IMG/VR virus record: IMGVR_UViG_3300031999_004559
Coordinates: 1-32,786 of that record
Source: a virus
Strand: one strand, 5' to 3'
DNA length: 32,786 nucleotides
Below the pieces are notes generated by a model. The model worked only from the letters and a program-made list of their open reading frames with translations, did not search any database and was not told the DNA's origin. Shown one piece after another: positions 22,004 through 30,332 of the stretch (its first letter is position 1; every line of letters begins with the position of its first letter). The position numbers were made by a program, and so were the translations under genes.

Positions 22004-23281
22004 GCATTAACAAATTTTGGAGAAGCATTTGCGAAGAATTGTCTGAGAAAGTTTTATTTCAAAGCATTAGCTCCTGCAATTTGCAATACTGATTACGAAG
22101 GAGAGGTGAAAGCACTTGGAGATCAGGTTACTATCCTGATGTTCTTGAATGACATAGCGTTAACAACCTATGCGGCTAACACCAATATGACTACCGAGTA
22201 TCCGGTTGATACTGAATCCCATTTACAGATTGACAGAGCAAAATACTGGAACTTCAATATTGACAGAGTGGATAGGTTATTCACTTATGTTGATGACGAA
22301 GACAGCACCTTGATTGAGAACGCTGGTGATGTTTTAACTAAGGCGATTGACACTGATATGATTAAGAAAATATCAGAAGAGTGTCAAGCAGGGCACATTG
22401 TTCCTAATGGCCCATCAGAGGCAGGAACATTTAACCTTGTTATTGGAAGCGTCAACACTTATGTCACCATTACTACTGCGGCATCGTGGGGTGTAGCCAC
22501 CTTAACTGGTGTGTTTCAAGATGAACCCCGTATTGCTGGAGAAGCTAACGGCTGGCCTACAAATATAGTTGGAAGAGGGTTTAGAACCTGTTCGAGCAAG
22601 ATTAACTCACCGTGGTATAGGATCACAGCGAGAACAAACTCGTCAGTTATTACCTTCAACAACTGGGATGGAAGCACAACCGGCGATGGAATATCAGGTT
22701 GTTACATAAAGGGTATGTGGTTAGGAGCAGGTCTCACAGTCGGTGGAACTTGCGGAGTGAGTTATGGTTGCCAGATTGAAGGATACAGAGATACAGCAAT
22801 CACCGCAACTAATATATACGCATTGGTTTGCGAGGCAGCACAGAAACTTGATGAAGAGGGAATTCCGACAGAAGACAGGCACTTAATAATCCCAGCTTGG
22901 TTCAAGGCACGCTTGATTCAGGCGACACAACTCCAGCCAGATATTGCTATGTATTACACAGATACTGTAATAAACGGCAAGGTTGGAAGAGTGGCAGGAT
23001 TTGACTTACACCTGACATCAGATGACAGGTTTAGCACTTGTGTTTCACCCATAATAGATATGGGTTCTACAGGAGACTGGAGTGCGGTAACCGGAACAGG
23101 ATACTTGATACCAGCAGTTCATAAGAGCTTTATCACCTTCGCTCATAAATGGGCGGAATCAAGGGTGGTAGACGCTGAATTACAGTTCGCTAAGTTATAT
23201 CAGGGTTTGAACTTATGGGGTTTCAAGGTGTTACCTTTAAGAAGGAAAGCAGGTGCGGTTATCTACGGACACCCAGCTTAG
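22001..23281 (+). CDS. Major capsid protein (HK97-type fold, probable)
   Basis: A 426-residue protein after the scaffold. GDQVTILMFLNDI (40-52) and SHLQIDRAKYWNFNIDRVDRL (73-93, key pattern IDR.KYWNF.ID.VD) match the N-arm and E-loop/P-domain region of a common phage coat family, as do TDMIKKISEE near 118-127 and the EEGIPTEDRHLIIPAWF region (285-301) that begins the second half of the fold. Between them, about residues 135-268, lies a Gly/Thr/Cys-rich beta insertion with five Cys, not needed for the core fold. The protein builds the icosahedral shell. Translation probably depends on the folded leader just upstream. The fold assignment is by pattern; I cannot compare structures here. Confidence 0.85.
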   Translation: MALTNFGEAFAKNCLRKFYFKALAPAICNTDYEGEVKALGDQVTILMFLNDIALTTYAANTNMTTEYPVDTESHLQIDRAKYWNFNIDRVDRLFTYVDDEDSTLIENAGDVLTKAIDTDMIKKISEECQAGHIVPNGPSEAGTFNLVIGSVNTYVTITTAASWGVATLTGVFQDEPRIAGEANGWPTNIVGRGFRTCSSKINSPWYRITARTNSSVITFNNWDGSTTGDGISGCYIKGMWLGAGLTVGGTCGVSYGCQIEGYRDTAITATNIYALVCEAAQKLDEEGIPTEDRHLIIPAWFKARLIQATQLQPDIAMYYTDTVINGKVGRVAGFDLHLTSDDRFSTCVSPIIDMGSTGDWSAVTGTGYLIPAVHKSFITFAHKWAESRVVDAELQFAKLYQGLNLWGFKVLPLRRKAGAVIYGHPA

Positions 23282-23315
23282 TAGTTAGTTAGTTACGAAA
23301 TTTAACAACTTGTGG

Positions 23316-23382
23316 ATGTTCTGGATTCTTGGCCTCGTAGCGCAATCTGCGAAGGCCAAGACCAGATTGTGATTCAGAACAT
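23316..23382 (+). ncRNA. Long nested stem-loop after the capsid gene
   Basis: ATGTTCTG (23316-23323) pairs perfectly with CAGAACAT (23375-23382). Inside it CTTGGCCT (23328-23335) pairs perfectly with AGGCCAAG (23353-23360), and inside that CGCA (23341-23344) pairs with TGCG (23348-23351). There is no T tract after it, so it is not a standard intrinsic terminator. It could be an RNA-processing or stability element that raises capsid expression, or a small structured RNA. I considered a tRNA, but no T-arm or anticodon arm is present. Confidence 0.5.
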
Positions 23383-23394
23383 TACAATAAAACT

Positions 23395-24033
23395 ATGTGG
23401 TTTAAAAAGAAAATAACAAATATATTTGACCAACTGCCGATGTTGTGTTCTCACTGCAATAAGTCTTTTCCGAAAAATGTGATAGTTTGCCCCCATTGTA
23501 AAGAAGAATTAGTAAAGACATCGCCAAGACCAGGCAGAGACCAACAAACTTCAGTCCAGTATGGGGAAAGGCAGGGAAAAGAGTTATCCCAGCCGGTATT
23601 TAATACAGAGACGAACTCAATAGAACTTCATATCAGGGATGAAAAATACCCGATGAGATGTTTTCCCAGACACCACGTATTACACGGGCCATTAGCGCCA
23701 TTAAAAAGGTATATTAAGAATTTAGTGATAGAACAGTTGGTGAAATGCTTGCCCTACAAGATACCGGATGAGAATTTAGCCGAACCAGTAAGGGAAATAG
23801 CAAGAGTATTTGATTTATTAGTGGAAGTGGAAGATGAGCCGGAAATGAAACGGCTGATGGGACAGTTCAAAGACGCCATCTGTATGGTATTGCAAGAGGA
23901 TGACGCTTGGAGATATACAGTCCAGATGTTCCTGCAGAAGTTAGATATGAAAAAAATGAAATTAAGCGAGGCGGACATTTATTATTTTAAAGGCAAAAGT
24001 TTCGATGTCAACAAGGCACTAAACATTAAATAA
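23395..24033 (+). CDS. Zinc-ribbon protein in the virion block
   Basis: A 212-residue protein. An N-terminal zinc ribbon is formed by C18-x2-C21 and C32-x2-C35 (CSHC...CPHC). A Gln/Arg-rich linker leads to a mainly helical C-terminal domain of about 130 residues with no recognised motif. Zinc-ribbon proteins at this place, just after capsid, are seen in some phage contigs, perhaps as head-completion or assembly factors. It follows the nested stem-loop and is followed after one base by the propeller-like protein. The role is unknown. Confidence 0.6.
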   Translation: MWFKKKITNIFDQLPMLCSHCNKSFPKNVIVCPHCKEELVKTSPRPGRDQQTSVQYGERQGKELSQPVFNTETNSIELHIRDEKYPMRCFPRHHVLHGPLAPLKRYIKNLVIEQLVKCLPYKIPDENLAEPVREIARVFDLLVEVEDEPEMKRLMGQFKDAICMVLQEDDAWRYTVQMFLQKLDMKKMKLSEADIYYFKGKSFDVNKALNIK

Positions 24034-24034
24034 A

Positions 24035-25480
24035 ATGGGAATACTTTCATACATTATAAAATCATTCAGAGGCGGAATATCAGATGAAGCCGATAAGGGA
24101 ATAGCTGGTTCTTTTAAATACAGCTATTGCGCAGATATTCATAAAAAGAAAGATTCATTTTCCGCCCAGCAGGCAATGTTGAGGGAAACTTCGGGGGATT
24201 TAATGACTGACCTTCCGAGATGGTTTGTTCCCTGTTCGAAAGACGGGACTACCTATGCTTTTGGTGATGGCGGAACTATTTACACAAGGTCAGGTGGCGG
24301 GATTTGGGGCTCCCCATACCACGATGCCAACGGGGCTATTAAGGGCGCTTACTGTTGGACATTCCACGATGGTTCAACCTATCTTATTTGGGGGACAGAT
24401 ACTTCAGTATCAAGGAAACAAATCTGGACAACTAATTCGGGGGCGAATTGGGGAAATGTGGAGTTAAACTGGAAAACAAATCTGACTTCGGCTACCTGGC
24501 ACACAATGGAGAATGCCTGCGGAAACTTAATGATATGCAATGGGCTTTATCTGGCGATGATTGACTACACGGCCAACTACACGCCCGAGGCATTGAATAT
24601 AAGACCCGAAAATCTCACTAAATGCTTAGAGGAAAGGGATGATAATGTAATTATAGGTTCTACCCGGCCGGATAATGATGAAAGGAGTTATATCTGGTCT
24701 TGGATTACCACAGCCCTAAATTGGGTTCAGAAAAAGAAGATACCAGCACCAGGAGTGAATGCTTTGATTTATACCGAATATCCATTCTTACAAGCAGGAA
24801 CTAACGGGCAGTTATTCTATTCTGATTTTACTAATGTAGTTCCAGTTCATTCAGTTCCAGGCGGGGGATATTGTAATCCGGGTGGAGTTTGCGAAGATGA
24901 GAATCTGGCTTTATTTGGGATGTATGGCGGAACTTATCCTGGAATATGGTCTTATGGTAGGAAGAACAAAAACAGACCTTTAGTTTTAAATTATGAATAT
25001 AGGATGTCTCCGACAACAACGGGAAGCAACGTAACAGAGATAGGGGCGGTGGCGAATATAAATGGATTACTATTAGCTTCTTGGAAAACATTAGAAGGAA
25101 CGGCTGGCGAATTAAATTATGGGGTTGATTGTGCCAGCACATCGCAAAAAGCATCATCCATTTATGAGGGACTGGAGTTTGACGGCGAGATGCCGCACAT
25201 AGAGAAATACTTCCAGAATGTAAAGGTTTCAATGGAGCCATTGTCAGCTGGTTGTTTAGTCCAATGTAAATACAAGATAGACAGAGGTTCTTGGACAGAT
25301 GCCAAAACAGGCGAGGGTGGAATTTACTTTAATAAAACAGGGGCAACTGATGGAATTTTTGTAATAGGGCAAAGGGGAAAAATAATAGAAATAGGATTAA
25401 CTTTAACATCGAGTGGGAATTATAGCCCAGAAATATTAAGCATCACGACTTTTTTAGGTCGCGAGCAAGATGAATATTAA
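24035..25480 (+). CDS. Propeller-like tail/neck structural protein
   Basis: A 481-residue protein. The N-terminal segment FRGGISDEADKG (12-23) resembles the start of phage stabilisation/tail-hub proteins of short-tailed phages. The body is Trp/Gly/Tyr/Thr-rich with repeated blade-like stretches, for example TYAFGDGGTIYTR (68-80), STYLIWG and RKQIWTTNSG, which suggest a beta-propeller. Such proteins close the portal or anchor fibres in P22-like phages (gp10 role). Its position, two genes after the coat protein and before the adaptor candidate, agrees with this. The family is not certain. Confidence 0.6.
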   Translation: MGILSYIIKSFRGGISDEADKGIAGSFKYSYCADIHKKKDSFSAQQAMLRETSGDLMTDLPRWFVPCSKDGTTYAFGDGGTIYTRSGGGIWGSPYHDANGAIKGAYCWTFHDGSTYLIWGTDTSVSRKQIWTTNSGANWGNVELNWKTNLTSATWHTMENACGNLMICNGLYLAMIDYTANYTPEALNIRPENLTKCLEERDDNVIIGSTRPDNDERSYIWSWITTALNWVQKKKIPAPGVNALIYTEYPFLQAGTNGQLFYSDFTNVVPVHSVPGGGYCNPGGVCEDENLALFGMYGGTYPGIWSYGRKNKNRPLVLNYEYRMSPTTTGSNVTEIGAVANINGLLLASWKTLEGTAGELNYGVDCASTSQKASSIYEGLEFDGEMPHIEKYFQNVKVSMEPLSAGCLVQCKYKIDRGSWTDAKTGEGGIYFNKTGATDGIFVIGQRGKIIEIGLTLTSSGNYSPEILSITTFLGREQDEY

Positions 25481-25494
25481 ATAAATAAAACAAT

Positions 25495-26205
25495 ATGTTA
25501 TACGCAGATTTGCAATTACAAAGTATAGTTCGTATGGGCATTGATACAACATCAACATTTATAACCGAGACGATGATTAGAAATTGGCTTGATATGGGCC
25601 ATAAGTGGGCGGCCTCTTATAAGAAGTGGCCAATGACCGAGTATATGGACATTTCTGGAATATTTACTAATGGAACGATTGCTTATAATTATCCAAACAC
25701 CAATTTTAAGACAGATTCTATAAGAGGATTGGCAATAGGTTCTATGACCGCCGGGGGAGCAACCATATTTGAAAAGAAGATTTTTACTGATTTCGCAAAG
25801 TATATGGTGGACTATCCAACAGGGACAGATGAGATATTTTCCGATTATGGCAGGATTTTATATATCAATCCGAACTGCACATCAGGAACGATAATGTGTT
25901 TCGGCCAACTGACTCCGCCGACTTTAGGATTGGTGGCTTCTTCTACTGCCAGCACAGTATTTTCAAATTATGACGAGGAAGGAGATGATGCAATTATAGA
26001 CAAAGTTTGTTCTTATGGATTCAGGAGAATGAAAAAATTCCAGGAGGCGATAGATTTCGAGAATAGGGCAAGAATGACATTAGACGAACTATGGAAAAGG
26101 ATTCAAGACGAACAGGCGCTATACCAAACCAAAGACCGCCCAATTTGGGAAAGGTTTAATGTAGTCAAGGGCGAAAACGAAAACGAAAATCCATTGCAAT
26201 TTTAA
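25495..26205 (+). CDS. Head-tail adaptor-like protein (gp4-like, probable)
   Basis: A 236-residue protein. The N-terminal pattern, a helix ADLQLQSIVRMG, then FITETMIRNWLDMGHKW (22-38) and a Trp-Pro (45-46), resembles the small adaptor proteins of short-tailed phages, where helices bind the portal ring. A beta-rich centre (50-150) and a C-terminal helical part with FRRMKKFQEAIDFENRA follow. It would join the portal to the tail and seal packaged DNA. It begins in AATATG context and stops one base before the adhesin gene. The assignment is by pattern and context. Confidence 0.6.
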   Translation: MLYADLQLQSIVRMGIDTTSTFITETMIRNWLDMGHKWAASYKKWPMTEYMDISGIFTNGTIAYNYPNTNFKTDSIRGLAIGSMTAGGATIFEKKIFTDFAKYMVDYPTGTDEIFSDYGRILYINPNCTSGTIMCFGQLTPPTLGLVASSTASTVFSNYDEEGDDAIIDKVCSYGFRRMKKFQEAIDFENRARMTLDELWKRIQDEQALYQTKDRPIWERFNVVKGENENENPLQF

Positions 26206-26206
26206 T

Positions 26207-28240
26207 ATGCCAAGCGATATTTTATACAACGAGGAAAAAGATGATGAGCCATTAGTGTCGGTAACAACAGAAACAGACAATGCTTTACCAGTGGAAACCA
26301 CACCCCAATCGGCCCAGCTTTTAATAAGCCCGACAATAGTAGGAAAGTATTTGAATATAGAAGCAAACGGGGATGTGACGATAGGGGACTATGCGGCTGG
26401 GCAGGGGATATTCTGGGATCAATCAGCAGGAACATTGAGCATCTTAGGAGGATTGGTTGTTGACCATTTAGATATACCAGATTTGGTAACAGCCGATTCA
26501 TTCCACGTAGATACGGCAGGAAACACTTGGTGGGGGAGTGTGCTAATAGGAGGGGCAGTGGCTAAGATTTTAAAAACAGGAGTAGCAACCTTTACAAATG
26601 TAAATATAACTGGAGGTTCAGTAGCTACATCAACACTTAACGGAACACTGTCTTTTGCTAACCTGGATTTGGCGGTTCAGGGTTGGTCTCAGACTTGTGT
26701 ATTTTCAGTAACTGATGCTGATACAGTATCTTGGGCGGCGGGAACTTTTACAACTGCAGGTGGGACAACTTATAATATTGGAGTAGGAAATACTGGTAAT
26801 ATGGTGGCTAAGACTTATATCTATTTAGATACTGCAATTTCTACAATCGCTTATCAAATAACAACAACTCCTGGAACGGCAGTAGGTGCAGGAAAATGTT
26901 TAGTGGCAATAGCCCAAAATGCAGTAGGTGAAGCGACATATACAGTTATGGATGGTATGGGTGGGCAGAATATAGATGCGGCGAATATAGTGGCGAACAC
27001 AATCACCGCCAATGAATTGGCCACATCTATCACTTATGCTGGAGCTTTAATTATAGATACCAATGGGGTTATCCGAGGAGGTCAAACCACTTACAATACT
27101 GGCGCTGGCTGGTTTATAGGATATTCAGGTGGTGCTTATAAATTATCAATCGGAGATGGAACAACAGCAAATAGTTTAACTTGGAATGGGACGACTTTGT
27201 TAGTAAAAGGACAATCGCTTACTTTTCAAGATACTTTCGGAGATGGTTCAGACGGGGCAAAAACAGTAGCCGCAGATGAAACATTGACATCTGATAAATA
27301 TTATACAGATTTAACAATTAACAATACTAAAGTCCTGACCACAGGAGGATTTAGAATCTTTGTGACAGGGACTTTAACTAATAATGGGACTATTTCAAGA
27401 GTTGGAAATACTGGTGGTAATGGAGTAGCTGGTGCTAATGGTGGTTCTGGCGCTGGAACAGGTGGGACAGCAGGTGCTGCATTAGTTTCTGGTTCATTAC
27501 CTGCTGGAAAAGCAGGAGTGGCTGGCGGTCTCGGTGGCAGTCCAGGTTCACCGCCCCAAAGCGGATTTGCTGGAACTGCAGGTAATGCCGGAATTGATGC
27601 AGATAAGAGTGTCGGTTCAGCTGGAAATAATGGAGTCTTAGCTGGAGCAGGAGGAAACGAAACAGAAGCCCCATTCAAAACAGGTGGCGCAAGCGGTGCT
27701 GTCGGAACAGGAGGAACACAAACAGGAACTGTTTTTAATAAAGTAAAAAACTTTTCAAATGCTTATTTTTTAGTTGATTTCTTGCCAGCAACCGCAATGT
27801 TAACTGATTCTGCCGGTTCGGGTGGAGCGCCTGGAGGCGGTGGAGGAATGAGCCACAATGCCACAGGAGGTCAGGGTGGCGGTGGTGGAGGTTCAGGTTC
27901 AACTGGTGGAATTATCTTTATTTCCGCAAAAAATTTAGTCAATGCGGGAACGATAAGTGTTGCCGGAGGAGTTGGTGGAAATGGAGGAAATGGTGGTAAT
28001 GCAAATGCAGGTCAAGCCAGTGGAGGTGGAGGTGGAGCTGGTGGAAATGGAGGGACGGGTGGAGTAATGATTTTAGTCTATTCAACAAAATCAGGTGCTG
28101 GTGCTTATACTTACACAGGTGATGCGGGAGGAACTAAAGGAACTGGCGGGGCAAGAGGAGGGCAGGATGATGAGGTTGGTTACAATGGGACTGATGGTTC
28201 AACCGGAGCAACCGGAAAATTAATTGAATTAGTAGTTTAA
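26207..28240 (+). CDS. Tail fibre/adhesin with polyglycine-rich C-terminal domain
   Basis: A 677-residue protein. The N-terminal 100 residues include an attachment-like segment (GKYLNIEANGDVTIGDYAAG, 46-65) and precede a Thr/Ala/Gly beta-rich shaft (about 120-345) with LGG...VDHLDIPDLVTADSF-type repeats. From about residue 399 on, long Gly-rich runs alternate with short strands, as in GGNGGNGGNANAG and GGQGGGGGGSGS. This is the composition expected of a polyglycine type II helix sandwich, as in phage gp38-type tip adhesins. It is probably the receptor-binding fibre. The Gly-rich tip would meet the host surface, and if the glycan cassette alters that surface the two could be functionally linked; this is speculative. 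Confidence 0.65.
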   Translation: MPSDILYNEEKDDEPLVSVTTETDNALPVETTPQSAQLLISPTIVGKYLNIEANGDVTIGDYAAGQGIFWDQSAGTLSILGGLVVDHLDIPDLVTADSFHVDTAGNTWWGSVLIGGAVAKILKTGVATFTNVNITGGSVATSTLNGTLSFANLDLAVQGWSQTCVFSVTDADTVSWAAGTFTTAGGTTYNIGVGNTGNMVAKTYIYLDTAISTIAYQITTTPGTAVGAGKCLVAIAQNAVGEATYTVMDGMGGQNIDAANIVANTITANELATSITYAGALIIDTNGVIRGGQTTYNTGAGWFIGYSGGAYKLSIGDGTTANSLTWNGTTLLVKGQSLTFQDTFGDGSDGAKTVAADETLTSDKYYTDLTINNTKVLTTGGFRIFVTGTLTNNGTISRVGNTGGNGVAGANGGSGAGTGGTAGAALVSGSLPAGKAGVAGGLGGSPGSPPQSGFAGTAGNAGIDADKSVGSAGNNGVLAGAGGNETEAPFKTGGASGAVGTGGTQTGTVFNKVKNFSNAYFLVDFLPATAMLTDSAGSGGAPGGGGGMSHNATGGQGGGGGGSGSTGGIIFISAKNLVNAGTISVAGGVGGNGGNGGNANAGQASGGGGGAGGNGGTGGVMILVYSTKSGAGAYTYTGDAGGTKGTGGARGGQDDEVGYNGTDGSTGATGKLIELVV

Positions 28241-28267
28241 ATAATACATTTTAAAAAGGTATAAATT

Positions 28268-30328
28268 ATGGCAGTAAATAAAACAATTATAGGAAAAGAG
28301 GTTTTACCCGATGGTAGAATTTTAGAATATGGGGCAAGAGACCCCGTGACGGGTCAGAGATATGAAATATTACATCCAGCACCAACTCCAACAGGGACAA
28401 CGCCAACAACTCCAACTCCTACTTCGACACCAACACCTACTCCGACTTCAACTCCAGCACTCGGAGAAACAACGGTTTATCGTTTAAATCCGACTACGGG
28501 AAAATTACAATCTGGTAATGTTACTGATCCTGGAAATGCTTTGAAAAGTGGATGGTATGCAAGTCCTGAAGTGATACCAGGATATGCTATCACACAGTCT
28601 TTAGGGACACCAACGCCAGGAAATTATTACTGGACTATTAAAAATGGGGCAGCGGTGATAGTTGATGCCTCTGGAAATCCAGTAGACACAACTACCCAAA
28701 CTAATATTTTAATGAATGTTGGCTGGGATTTTACTAAGATACCTAAATATGGGGCAACTACTCCCACAACACCGACTGCACCAACCACATCGCAACCAGT
28801 AGCGCCTTCACCGATTAGTGGGGCAACTACTATTCCAAAAACTATTAAGGTTCAAGGATTTGATATTGATCCTACAACTGGAGAACCAATAAATATACAA
28901 ACTGGTCAACCATTAACTCCAACTCAACCACAAACACCGACTCAAACTACAACTACACCCATGACTCCAAAAACAACTACCCAAACAACCCCGCAGATAG
29001 AAGCAATTCAAGCACAACTTAAAGACCTTCAGGCGCAACAGGCGGCAATGACACAATATGGAGTAAGTGATACTAATATGCTGGAAAAAGATGTTAATGG
29101 GAATTATGTGCCAAAAGAAGTTGCACCAAAAACGCCAGACCAAGTAAGGGATGAGGTTTATACAAAATATGGAATAGATACTGCGATTAAGGATTGGGCA
29201 AATGCGCCAACTAAGAGTTTTGAAGAAATCTATAAAGAAATCCTTACCAATTCAGGAATAGCCGATATTAAGGCAAGTATAGATAAGATAACCGCTGATA
29301 TAAATAAAGCAGATGCTGATTATAATACGGCGGTAGGGGATATAAACGATAACCCTTGGATTTCTGAAGCTGGCAGGGTAGGAAAAATAGAAAAATTAAA
29401 TATAAACTATGAACAGACAAGAAAGAGACTGGATAACCAACTTACATTAGCAACCGGACAACAGGATAAATTAAAAGAAGAAGCATCAAAGATAGCAACA
29501 GAAACTTTAACTGCTTATGATAAACAACATCAATATGATAAAGCGATCTTGGATTTCTATATTACAAGGGCGGAAGCGGAAATTGAAGCCGAGTTGACAG
29601 CCCAAACAGAGGAACAGACGTTTAGGTATCAGACCTACCCTGATTACTTAACGAAAATGAAAGCATTAACTACGCCTGAAAAACCAACAATAGTAGGAAG
29701 TGAAAAACTTGGCTATTATGCTTATTATCCAGATGGAACTAAAACATTGATATTGGGAGGCGTGGGAGAAAATTCAGAATTAGGGGAATTATTAACAATA
29801 GATCAATCCGCCAAATATGGAGTTCCCTATGGAACAACCAAAGGACAACTTATGGGACAAACCTTATCGGCAAACGCAGGAAAAGCAGAAAGTAATTATG
29901 TGAAGATAGGATTAGAAGCCGTCAAGGCAATTAAGAGTTTAGATGGTTTTGCCGTTACCGTTGAATCAGATGGAACTTGGAAATATGATTCTAATAGAGT
30001 AAAAGGCTTAACCGGAGAAATACATAAACTAAATTCTATGATGAATCCAGATGCCAGAACTCTAAAAATGAATATAGATAGTGCTATTTTATCTATGATT
30101 TATAACAACACTGGTAAAACAATGAATGAAAAAGAATTAGATGCTCAAAGAGGTATATATATGCCTCAATATTGGGATGATGCAGATTCGGCGATGAAAA
30201 GAATCGCAAAACTTGAAACAGACTTTATGCTAAGTTTTGCTGGCTCTTATGCCTATCAAGAAGTAGGCGAAGAATATACTTCGGGGTCGGTCGTAAGTAT
30301 TAACGGAACAAATTCTACAGTTCAATAA
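28268..30328 (+). CDS. Large Pro/Thr-linker virion protein, possibly ejected
   Basis: A 686-residue protein. An N-terminal beta-rich part is interrupted by three Pro/Thr-rich linkers (37-64, about 165-185 and 222-248). From about 245 on it is helical with coiled-coil segments (PQIEAIQAQLKDLQAQQAAM, 245-264, and long charged helices near 330-480), then a C-terminal alpha/beta part. AAAAGG lies 9-10 bases before the ATG, one of the few ordinary ribosome-binding sites here. Size, linkers and place before the hydrophobic protein suggest an internal (ejection) protein or a tail spike base. No peptidase or lysozyme motif is seen. Confidence 0.5.
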   Translation: MAVNKTIIGKEVLPDGRILEYGARDPVTGQRYEILHPAPTPTGTTPTTPTPTSTPTPTPTSTPALGETTVYRLNPTTGKLQSGNVTDPGNALKSGWYASPEVIPGYAITQSLGTPTPGNYYWTIKNGAAVIVDASGNPVDTTTQTNILMNVGWDFTKIPKYGATTPTTPTAPTTSQPVAPSPISGATTIPKTIKVQGFDIDPTTGEPINIQTGQPLTPTQPQTPTQTTTTPMTPKTTTQTTPQIEAIQAQLKDLQAQQAAMTQYGVSDTNMLEKDVNGNYVPKEVAPKTPDQVRDEVYTKYGIDTAIKDWANAPTKSFEEIYKEILTNSGIADIKASIDKITADINKADADYNTAVGDINDNPWISEAGRVGKIEKLNINYEQTRKRLDNQLTLATGQQDKLKEEASKIATETLTAYDKQHQYDKAILDFYITRAEAEIEAELTAQTEEQTFRYQTYPDYLTKMKALTTPEKPTIVGSEKLGYYAYYPDGTKTLILGGVGENSELGELLTIDQSAKYGVPYGTTKGQLMGQTLSANAGKAESNYVKIGLEAVKAIKSLDGFAVTVESDGTWKYDSNRVKGLTGEIHKLNSMMNPDARTLKMNIDSAILSMIYNNTGKTMNEKELDAQRGIYMPQYWDDADSAMKRIAKLETDFMLSFAGSYAYQEVGEEYTSGSVVSINGTNSTVQ

Positions 30329-30332
30329 AAAT

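Noticed and set aside
23316-23382. tRNA gene
   Set aside because: The nested stems suggested one at first, but there is no anticodon arm, no T-arm with its conserved loop, and the stems are concentric, not a cloverleaf.
27301-27678. Minus-strand 125-residue Pro/Ala-rich ORF
   Set aside because: It is the antisense shadow of the Gly-rich part of the adhesin: Gly codons read as Pro/Ala on the other strand.
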